NCBI GenBank assembly: GCA_023525975.1
Contig: CM042039.1
Coordinates: forward strand, 19,250,501-19,314,500
DNA: 64,000 nt
Direction of reading: 5' to 3'
From: Smallanthus sonchifolius
Lineage: Eukaryota > Streptophyta > Magnoliopsida > Asterales > Asteraceae
Positions 34,693 through 42,976 of this stretch are shown here, piece by piece; position 1 is the stretch's first letter, and every line of letters begins with the position of its first letter. The notes beneath the pieces were generated by a model. The model was given only the letters and a program-made list of their open reading frames with translations. It had not been told where the DNA came from and ran no database searches. A program made the position numbers and the translations under genes.

Positions 34693-34979
34693 GTGGAGTA
34701 GGCTGGATTTGTAGCAGGTTTGTCACTGATGAGGGTGGTTTCAGGAGGGGCTGATGAAGACCCATCAATGTGAGAGGTTAAATTTTGGTAAGATAAGATG
34801 GGTAGGATTTGATTTCTCCATAGAAGGTAGTTGGAGGAGGAGAGTTTGGTGGTGAGCATGTGGATGATGGTGTTGATAGACATGGAGTTATCAGAGGAGG
34901 AAGAAGCCATGAATGAGTGATGGGAGGAAGAAGAGAGACGAAGGTGAAGGGAGGGGATGGGGAGATCAACCAAAGATGG

Positions 34980-34988
34980 CTGATACCA
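34980..34988 (-). promoter_or_regulatory. Primer-binding site of copia 3
   Basis: The minus strand reads TGGTATCAG directly after the 5' LTR, matching the initiator Met-tRNA 3' end for nine bases and then diverging (CCATC). Confidence 0.85.
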
Positions 34989-35153
34989 TATAGAGAATAT
35001 TTATTATTTATCTCTGATGATTTTAACTATTACAAGAGAAGAGTATATATAGATACATACAAGCGTACAATAAATAAAAGAAACTGCTAAAGTAAAAGAA
35101 TTAAGAAGATGGAGAGTTGCAATAATTAGAGTCATAAATACGGTGCAGTGATA
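34989..35153 (-). repeat. 5' LTR of copia 3
   Basis: 165 bp, the partner of 30375-30539. It contains a TATATATAGA motif suitable as a TATA region. The outer end abuts the ATGGG target duplicate. Confidence 0.95.
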
Positions 35154-35158
35154 ATGGG

Positions 35159-35490
35159 AAATTACGAAAGGAGTTCACGTTTCGCCAAAATCAAAGCAGT
35201 TGAAGATGGGAAATAACAAAAGGATAATATTTATCCTCATTCGTAAAATTGGAGTAATTGAAGATGGGAAATTACGAACACCAGAATATGCATCTTTGTT
35301 AGTAAAAGAGGAGTAGTTGAAGAAACGAAATCATTGATTTCCCTTAAACTTCATCAAACTGAAGGCTCTGCAAATAAATGGTGGTGGCCCCAAGCAACAA
35401 CTTTTCTTCTCCTCTAACAGAACCGTGGTGGTGGTGGTGGTCGCGGCGGCCGCCGGCGGCGGCGGCGGTGGGAAGAGAGAGGGTATAATA
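35159..35490. other. Gene-free flank with a GGC/GGT triplet repeat
   Basis: The bases GGGAAATTACGAA and GAAGATGGGAAAT recur several times between 35155 and 35280, a weak tandem pattern of about 60 bp. At 35423-35472 a run of GGT and then GGC triplets reaches nearly pure G/C. No gene recognised. Confidence 0.6.
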
Positions 35491-36572
35491 TATAAAGTTT
35501 TTGAGCGAATTACAAATTACGTTATTTAAGTATTACCCAAATTTCAAAATACGTTATTTACCTAACGAAATTATAGAAAACGTCATTTGTTTAAAAAAAA
35601 CCTTACATGTTACATCCATCAGACTAACGGTCGTTAAATTTCACCGTTAAGTCCGGTCATGTGAAAGACACATGAGGACAAATTGTCTTTTCCCCTTTGT
35701 TTTAAATATATTTTATTTAAATTCTCTTTGTACAAGTCTTTAATGCTGAATGTATAATTGTTAATGCATAAAATAAAATCAAATATTTTTTTTTAATATA
35801 AATAAAACCCACCCCACCCCCGCCGTCTTCTTCATAAAGAGATCCGATGAAGTGAAGCAGCAGCCACAGCGGCCCTAGTGCCCCCGCTTGCGTTCATCGG
35901 AACCCTAGCATCGTCGTTGCGTTCGTCGGTGATGCGTCTGCCCCCACATTGGCTCTTCTTATGCCCTTCCTGTCAATCGGAGCATGCCATCCTTGTCGTT
36001 CTGAGCCGATGGGGTCAGACCCGTCATATTTTCCACCTGCCAGAGCCATGCTCCCTCTAGATTCCCTGGTTCGTTAACAATGGTTTCTGCGCCAAGAGTT
36101 GTAACTAGACGGAGGACCCAAGCTGTCAGATCAAAGGAAGACTACGACGACACAAGACGCGGGGAATGCTGGGGGTGATTTTCGATCAGAGCTCCTTTTA
36201 TGCGACCATTATGACTGAGGGTATCACTTATTTTGCCTCAGACCTATCCTTGCTTTATGAAGAAGACGATGGGGGTGGGGTGCATTTTTATTTAAATTAA
36301 AAATATTTAATATTTTATTTATTATATGCATTAACAATTGTACATTCAGTGAAAAAGATTTGTACAAAGAGAATTTAAAATAAATGTATTTAAAACAAAA
36401 AGGGAAAGAAAATTTTGCCCTTGAAATTTAGCGATCGTTAGTCTAAGCAACGTAACATGCAAGGTTTTTTAAACATAAAAGACGTTTTCTGTAATTTCCT
36501 TAGTTAAATGACGTATTATGAAATTTGGGTAATACTTAAAGAACGTAATTTGTATTTCGCTCAAAGTTTTTT
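35491..36572. mobile_element. Long inverted-repeat (foldback or Pack-MULE-like) element
   Basis: Arms 35491-35839 and 36252-36572 are imperfect inverted repeats. Shared blocks are TTGAGCGAAT/ATTTCGCTCAA at the ends, AAATTACGTT…AAGTATTACCCAAATTTC, TTAAATTCTCTTTGTACAA, and CACCCC with GTCTTCTTCATAAAG at the inner edge. The 412-bp core (35840-36251) is much richer in G and C than the arms. Mutator-like elements have long TIRs and may carry gene pieces, but I could not define a 9-bp target duplication. Confidence 0.75.
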
Positions 36573-36575
36573 AAC

Positions 36576-37670
36576 CATTTGAGTCTGTAGGGGTCTTTTG
36601 GTAATTTCATAAACGAATCCGAATAGATGTATAAATGTCCTTTCAAAATTTTTACCAAGAAAAAATTTCAATATTTTTCCCGCCAAAATTTAAAAAAAAA
36701 ATTCAATGTTGTCAACTTGATCTGAGCCGTGAACTATAAAGGACCCGTGAACTTCTGAGATCCTGTGAAGTAGAACAGAAACCGTGAACCTTCAAATACC
36801 CGTGAACACTTCCGTGATCTTCTCCCGTGAACTCCAGCCGAGAAGCAAAAACCCGTGAACTGAGACCCGTGTAGCTATCCCGTGAACCTACCCGAAAACC
36901 AACCTTTTTGACTGATTCGGTTACCAAATTAAACTCCTAGAATTGTGGGATTTCATATTTTGAACTCAAAATAGATCTGATGAACACGAAGATGATGCTA
37001 ATCAGTTTTCAACACGAAATCCTTCCAACAGCAGCAGAATATCAATGATTTCACGAAAACGACGATTCTTCCTTGATTCTCAGCAAAAGAACTTGAAAAT
37101 CTACCACAAAACAACCGATTAGTAACAACAACCAACCGAAAACACTAAAAATTACCTCAAATCTTGAGTCTTGAATCGTTGATATAAAAAACCAAGGCTT
37201 GAATGGCTTCAATAGCTCTGATACCAATTGTAAATCTCAATCTTCTATGGATCTTCGAATAAAACACAAGCACGATATCAATTCTCACACTTAGTAGGCG
37301 AAAACTACTAAGTATGGTGATTCAAGAACAACGAACTCAAGGTAAAACCCAATGTATACTATTGAGAATTACAAAGAAAAATAACCAAAACCGCTAACCA
37401 CTCACACGGTTCTCCACTCGTCTAACTACTCTCTTTCTAATCGCTAACCACTAGACAAACATTATACTAGACAAACATTATAAAACACGTAGGTCACGAA
37501 TATATCTATTTATACTAGAGAAACATTATAAAGCACATAACCTATAGTATTCGGCTCACATAGCCTGGCCCAAGACCCAATCCGTGAACATATGGTTCAC
37601 GGTTCTAAAACCCGAATACATTTATATTCGGTAATACCAACGCTTATATTTATTTGATATGCGTCAGACT
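36576..37670 (-). mobile_element. Copia relic: 5' LTR, primer site and leader
   Basis: The minus strand reads TGGTATCAGAGC at 37226-37215, an exact initiator Met-tRNA primer site. Plus-strand TGTAAATCTC at 37229 marks the LTR edge; the LTR then runs right to about 37650, with the outer end undetermined. To the left, the leader (about 36720-37214) includes seven short CCGTGAAC motifs and no gag. The internal region is otherwise missing. Bases 36576-36700 hold nothing recognisable. Confidence 0.68.
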
Positions 37671-37889
37671 CATGACCAAGAGTCTTTCCCATGGCAGATA
37701 AGACAATGATTGAGCATTTAGAAAGCTATCAGTCCCTTTTCCTAACAGGAAAAAAAAATCGCAAACAAAACTCGAGATAACAGTTTCAACTTTTGTTCAG
37801 CAGTTATATTCATATAACTTGAAAAGCACCTTTACTTTTACTATTACTATTACTATTACTAACATTTACAAAAATCGGTTGCTACAATT
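37671..37889. other. Short unassigned spacer
   Basis: No gene. It contains a run of about five TATTAC hexamers near 37836-37862. Confidence 0.6.
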
Positions 37890-38652
37890 CATACTAGACA
37901 CTTCGATTGGTACACGTGTAAACTAAATTCGATTTTAAGTTTTAAGTTTAATAATATTTTATTTATAAAATTAATTTTTGATAGATTTTTTTTTCTCTTG
38001 TAACTTTTAAAGTATAATGTTTTCAAAAGATCTGAGTATACCACTGTGATGTGTTTATTTTTATCTACGTTTCGGTGTAACTTTCGCTTGAAACCGACTC
38101 CGGTCAAATATAACGTTTTTTAAAATTATTTTCACTTCACTAAAAGGTAATGTTTTTCTAAATTCTGAATATATTATCACGAAGTGGTCGCTTTTACGCG
38201 TGTGTCGGTTTAATATTATTTTACTTATAGAATTATTTTTGCAGGATTTTTTTTTCTCTTTTAACTTTTAAAGTATAATGTTTTTAAAAGATCTAAGTAT
38301 ACCACTGTGACATGTTTATTTTTATCTACGTTTCGGTTTAACTTTCACTTGAAACCGACCCGGGTTAAATATAACATATTTTTAAATTATTTTCACCGTA
38401 AGATAATGTTTTTCTAAATTCCGAATATATTGTCACGACGCGGTCGTTTTTACATGTGTGTCGATATGGATTTTATTCAAGACCGGACCCCACAAAATGC
38501 GGCCAAAAACCATGGCTGAAGTTTGATTTTTTTTCACCACTTAATTTTTTTAACTGCGAGTATACCGGCATGACGTACTTACTTCTGTCTATGTTTTAAA
38601 TATAAATTTTATTAAGACCAAGCCACCGCAACGCGTGGCCAAAACCAACTAG
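37890..38652 (+). mobile_element. Helitron-like 3' end with tandem repeats
   Basis: Near the right edge a short hairpin (GCCAC…GTGGC, 38622-38639) is followed about ten bases later by CTAG at 38649-38652 and then T. A short GC hairpin a few bases before CTRR, inserted before T, is the 3' signature of Helitrons. A similar phrase (GACCGGACCCC…GCGGCC) lies near 38482. The 5' TC end is not certain, so the left border is a guess. No RepHel gene, so it would be non-autonomous. Confidence 0.5.
37945..38460. repeat. 262-bp tandem repeat, two copies plus a degenerate third
   Basis: Copies start near 37950 and 38212 and share TTTTTTTTTCTCTT, ACTTTTAAAGTATAATGTTTT, AGTATACCACTGTGA and TTTTTATCTACGTTTCGGT. 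Degenerate traces continue to about 38600. Confidence 0.88.
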
Positions 38653-38699
38653 TTATTATATAAGTTGCAAAGCACTATTATTACATGATGGAACTGTAG

Positions 38700-39110
38700 T
38701 AATGTTGTTGTGTTCAAACAACTTTAAAATTTCATTAGTACCTATGTTGACCCGCCATACCCGAACCAAAAGGAAGAAATCAGGTCGGTTTTGGTCTGGT
38801 TCGGTCAGCTCTGACCGGTTACTCGCCAGTTACAGCATCTGTAAAAGATCTTTTTTTTGTTTTTAAAAAAATTGGGCCGACCAATCCAATGTTTTTTTGT
38901 TTGAGTAACTTTAAATTTTCATTGATGCTCATGTTGACCCGCCATACCCGTTACAAACATAGACCGTCCCAAAGTTCTGGTCTGTTGTGGTCTAGGTAGG
39001 TTCGATTCTGTGTCGTTACTCACAATGAAAATGTTTTATTTTTGTTTGAATTATTTCAAAATTTCATGAATATTTATAATATCCATTAAAAGCCCGAGCC
39101 GACCACCTTA
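38700..39110. repeat. Diverged tandem repeat, about 190-bp period
   Basis: The blocks ACTTTAAAATTTCATT and ATGTTGACCCGCCATACCC recur near 38720 and 38905, with a weaker copy near 39055. No coding content. Confidence 0.78.
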
Positions 39111-40032
39111 CATAGGCAATTAGTAACAAAATGCAATACTTGAATTTGCAAAAAAAAATCGCCGTCCATCAACTGCTGTAGCTGCAAGCAACGAAAAGAA
39201 GTAAAGCAATAAGAACAATATACCCTGAAGTGAAAAATTAAATAAGTGGGAAAACGTAATTGTAGAAAGCAAGGTGATACTAAAGATGAATAATGGATAA
39301 TTAGTTCTTATTTTGAGATTAAAAAGTTTTGGTTTTCTAGAAAATAAGTTGCAATTTTGACTCTTTTTTTGGACCTCAGATCATGTAAAGATATATTTAT
39401 TTCTAGAGGTTTCATGTTCTTCACTTTGAATCTTTGTAACACCATTACACCAATATTGATTAATAATGATGTCTGCAGATTATTCTTATGTTTGGATGTG
39501 AATTTTAAAAATGATTTATTGCTACTTTCAGAACTTATTTCTTACGCTACTGCTTAATTTATTCAAATTATCATGTTCATAATCATAACCAAAGTTCAAA
39601 TAGCAATGATCAGTTTAATCACATATCCAAAAAAAACCTCTAGAATATCAAATTCAAATCATAAAGCAGCAGCAACAAGTGAAATGATCAACCTACAAAG
39701 TGTGATTAATTGAGCAGGTTAATGAATATGAAGGACAAATATTCATTCCAGAAAAGTTCTGCAACGTCCACAATATCAACGATTTACTTAACATTCTTCC
39801 CCCCGCCACGAATATAGTGTTCTTTTAATCTCCTCCTCGATCACTTGTTCGTCGTCTTCTTGAATTAAGAACTATCTTTACACAAAAATATTCAAAGAAA
39901 CACACGTAAAATCACACACACCTACACCCAAAAAAATACCCAATAACAACTCCAATTAACTGATACATGAATACTAATAAGAAACAGATGAATTTTTTAT
40001 ACAAATTTAAAAAGCAATGAAACTAATAAGAT
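39111..40032. other. Gene-free stretch
   Basis: AT-rich with no recognisable domain in any frame. The 66-codon plus frame at 39357-39557 lacks support. I see no element borders. Confidence 0.55.
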
Positions 40033-40040
40033 AGTAGTGA

Positions 40041-40663
40041 CAGGGCCGACCCAATATAGAAAAATTTTAAGCCCAAGCTTGGGGGCACCAAAATTTTGGT
40101 GCCTCATTTAAAAAGAAATATTTATATGTAATGTTGTTATTAACATATAATTTGACAATTTAAAACATAATGTTTATTTAGCATATTGGTAAGAGTTGTT
40201 TCCCATGAAATCAAGGTTCTAATCCCTGCAACTGCTTATCATATTTTTTTTATATCCTTTTCAAACTATTAAATTTTGACTTTGCTATGCCATTGGTAAT
40301 TGTCCCCAATAATCCTTTTCAAACTATTAAATCTCAATTGATTGACTCACTATACAATTGAAGGGGTGTTGGAACTGGGATAATCAATAAGCTGTTTTGA
40401 ATGGTCATTAGGATTACAATATTTGATTATTTTAATGAAATGAAGTTTAAAATGATAATTTGTAAACCATATTAGTAGACATATAAAAATATATATAAAG
40501 CATGCATAATTTTTTTTAAAATCTGGCAACTATAAACTTTTTAGTTTATACTTATATTGTTGGTTCCGATTTCGAATAAAAGAGGACGGCTTATAAAGAA
40601 ATTTGTACAAGGGCCCCATACTTTATGTTGCTTTTGGCCTCCAAAATGGTTAAGCCGTCCCTG
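40041..40663. mobile_element. hAT-type non-autonomous element, 623 bp
   Basis: Ends are CAGGGCCGACCC and (reverse strand) CAGGGACGGCTTAA. It is flanked by 8-bp duplicates AGTAGTGA (40033-40040) and AGTAGCGA (40664-40671), one mismatch. Ends plus the 8-bp duplication indicate hAT. There is no transposase. It contains a tRNA-like A/B-box pair (separate entry). Confidence 0.88.
40179..40225 (+). other. tRNA-like A box and B box (SINE-type promoter remnant)
   Basis: TAGCATATTGGT resembles a tRNA A box and GGTTCTAATCC resembles a B box, 36 bp apart, the spacing used by RNA polymerase III. It does not fold into a complete tRNA by eye. Likely a SINE head or a decayed tRNA captured in the hAT element. 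Confidence 0.5.
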
Positions 40664-41135
40664 AGTAGCGACAAACTTTTCTTCTATCCAAAGATGAATG
40701 CATAGGATGTAACAAAATAATTCCCAAATATGTTAATTTCCCATATACACAAACAGATCTTCATGCTTCTTTTTGTAATTAGAGAGTGTTTGCCAGATTA
40801 TGTACATTCAATATGCATATCTATAGGTAGCTAGCCTATGTTCATGTCTTACTAAAGCGCTCGCAACCGAAGCTGACAGTGTGTTTGTTTATTTGCCTCC
40901 AGCCAGGTCTATCAACTCTGACTAATGTGTTAAGGTCAATATTTCACCCGTTCAACCTCCAATTGAGTTAGCACGACTAACGCGGGTGGGGTTTGTCAAA
41001 CCCAGTAGTACTACCAAAATTACCTCGCTAATTCCATATTAACGGTCCGATGTGTGTGAGGACTTTCATGATAGTGTGTTAAGCTTAGCCTCAACAGTGA
41101 TATCATATGAAGTACCATAATCAAAATAGTTTGCG

Positions 41136-41321
41136 TCATGTTTTCTCCCCCAACGGAAAAAACATGTAAAATAATGTTTGTTTGCATACCTGTTTCTCCC
41201 CCGCGTGAAAACAAGTAAAAATATGATGGCTTGCATGTATGTTTCTCCCTCAACGGGAAAACAAGTAAAAGATGTTAATTTGTGTACATGTTTCTCCTCC
41301 AACAGAAAAACGAGTAAAAAG
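41136..41321. repeat. LTR minisatellite, four units of about 47 bp
   Basis: Each unit has GTTTCTCC-CCAACGG-AAAACAAGTAAAA, followed by a variable AT/GT-rich tail. The equivalent array in the other LTR copy (51471-51748) has six units. Confidence 0.9.
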
Positions 41322-42085
41322 GGGCTGTGAAACTCACCTGAGTTGTGTACGAGTAGAAGATAGCACCACACAAGGATGCAAGTAGGAAACACAAGAGTTT
41401 GCCTGTGAACTGCTTACGTATGCCCTAAAATTATAAGCATAATAGTTAGGGATACAATGGGGTTTTGTGACGACGACACGAAAGATTTGAACGTCCTAAA
41501 ACATACTTAGGATCAACGAGTAGACGAACGTGTCCACGGGAATAAGAGTTTCTTAATATAATTATTAAGATAAATACGTTTCGTGTCGAATGTTTCTAAT
41601 TACGAATAATATTAATTAATAAATAAATTCGTGCGTTTGTACCATTTAACAATGGACTAAGAAAATAATATAACTACTATATTATTTTTGAACTCGTAGA
41701 AAATAGACGATAATTGCTTAAGTGGCAAAAATATTAAATATATTATTTTTATTCGAGGATATAAACTTGAGTAAATAATATAAATAATTAATTAATTTTG
41801 GAACGTTACACGAGATTAATAACGAGACGAAATAATATAAAAATATATTATTTTATAATAGGAGTCACGGGTTAAAAATAATATAAATATATTATTTATC
41901 CGAAGTCGGGGTTTGAAAATAATATGGATATATTATTTTAAAAGTGGGTGTTTTTAAAAGAAAGAGGGTTACAAACCAAACCCGAGCCTACGGGTGGTTT
42001 ATCGGGCTAAAACACATTAATATAATAATATAAGGATAGTTTTTATATTAAAATAATGCTTAAAAAAATGTTTTAAAAATAAAAC

Positions 42086-42150
42086 AGGTGGAGAGACTCG
42101 AACCCGGGTCTCTCCCACCACAGCCAAACACTTTAACTATCTCCGCCCGC
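42086..42150 (-). other. tRNA-like B-box motif in the LTR
   Basis: The minus strand reads GACCCGGGTTCGAGTCTC, a near-consensus tRNA T-arm/B box, preceded by TAGCGGGCGG that could serve as an A box. The other LTR copy keeps the same arrangement near 52686-52750. It is a relic or functional RNA polymerase III signal, not a full tRNA by eye. Confidence 0.5.
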
Positions 42151-42427
42151 TAGGGTTTCGCAAGAGGAACCAGTTTCAAAATGTTTTAACATCCAATTCG
42201 AGTGGGTTCTTCCCTCCCATTGAAGCCGAACACAAACCAGTCCAATTACCATCGAATTTGACCACGATCGACCATAAGATCATAGGGGTTTAGTTATTCG
42301 GTCCATAACGAACCTGTGGTGAGGTTTAATTTCAAAATAGTTAAGTATAAGATCGTTAAGTCCCAGTTCGAAATGCCAAAACCCTAGTTTTAGAACCTGA
42401 AATCAAATACATTGAATCTGATAATAG

Positions 42428-42833
42428 TGTAGGTCCACATGACTAATCTACAGATCGACGTGACAGGACGTCTCGATAACACGGAGTGCGGAATCCTAAC
42501 GTTTGTATACGAATTGACAATAGAAACAGCAAGTAAATAAACTTCTCTTTGTATTCCACAAAACATAGAGTTTACAAGTTTCTCTTGATTTCACTCAATT
42601 TCACATCTCCAAAACTGAACATGTAAACTTCTATTTATAGACACAAACTCTGCAATAGGCGAACTTAACAAGTTCGCCTCTAAGGGAGTTCGCCTCACAT
42701 GTGACTAGGCGAACTAGACAAGTTCGCCTCTAGCAGAACTTGTTCTATCACTTAGAAAACATTAATACAAAAAACATAAAGACAATAAGATCTAAACTAT
42801 TACAAGCTTTTGTCATACAATTATGTCCTAACA
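42428..42833 (-). repeat. 3' LTR of the SIRE-type element
   Basis: The plus strand starts TGTAGGTCCACATG and ends GTCCTAACA. It contains two GGCGAACT-type palindromes. It lacks about 27 bp found in the 5' LTR in three places, including one palindrome copy. Confidence 0.93.
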
Positions 42834-42845
42834 GACTCCCCCTTG
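42834..42845 (-). promoter_or_regulatory. Polypurine tract of the SIRE-type element
   Basis: The minus strand reads CAAGGGGGAGTC directly before the LTR start TGTTAGGAC. Confidence 0.87.
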
Positions 42846-42976
42846 ACAATAGCTTGATCTTCTGTCTTCAGTCTTTATGACTAGCTCTTCCAGTTATCTG
42901 GTAATCTGCTTCCTGCGTGCACTCCATATCTCTGACAAATCTCCAACACTCTTTTATACTGCAATCCTTGTTCTTT

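Larger units (their letters stand above)
30518..34910 (-). pseudogene. Copia 3 gag-pol polyprotein, interrupted by a MITE and two stops
   Basis: Probable start at the ATG at 34910 (MASSSSDNSM); an upstream in-frame ATG at 34973 is possible. Gag begins with NYLLWRNQILPIL, is split by the hAT MITE at 34484-34692, and continues with the UBN2-type gag and a CQLCRQNGHYASVC zinc knuckle near 33920. Protease DSSASDHMT is near 33770 and pre-integrase WHSRLGHASF near 33390. A TGA at about 33190 replaces the Trp of the usual D-L-W-G-P motif. Integrase has FQSDGGTEF and TPQQNGRAERKHR. RT has QLDVNNAFLHG and YVDDLILTG near 31490. A TAA sits at 31313, and RNase H runs to 30518 (DNQSALFLTQNP, KHIELDYHFIREL). 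The MITE plus its duplicated target adds 217 bp and shifts the frame by one, matching the observed frame change. Confidence 0.92.
30375..35153 (-). mobile_element. Copia LTR retrotransposon 3, near-complete, young
   Basis: 4779 bp flanked by a perfect 5-bp target duplication ATGGG (30370-30374 and 35154-35158). LTRs are 165 bp each and by my count differ at 2 positions. On the minus strand the order is LTR, primer site, gag, protease, integrase, RT, RNase H, polypurine tract, LTR. The short LTRs and domain style suggest the Ale/Retrofit lineage, unverified. Coding damage is limited to two stop codons and one MITE insertion. LTR ends are TA..TA rather than TG..CA. Confidence 0.95.
40785..42427 (+). 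repeat. Gypsy-type long LTR, left piece (split by the SIRE-type element)
   Basis: Homologous to about 51130-53020 of the complete LTR at 50766-53835. Shared blocks include GCAACCGAAGCTGA, GGGGTTTG-CAAACCCAGTAGTACTAC, TTAACGGTCCGA, the TTTCTCC-type minisatellite, TTTTGTGACGACGACAC and ACCCGAGCCTACGGGTGG. Its own first about 360 bp are missing. The piece stops at 42427 where TGTAGGTCCACATG of the SIRE-type LTR begins, and resumes at 58690. Confidence 0.88.

Noticed and set aside
42086..42150. Possible tRNA gene on the minus strand
   Set aside because: The T-arm-like segment is good but I could not draw acceptor, D and anticodon arms; retained only as a tRNA-like motif.
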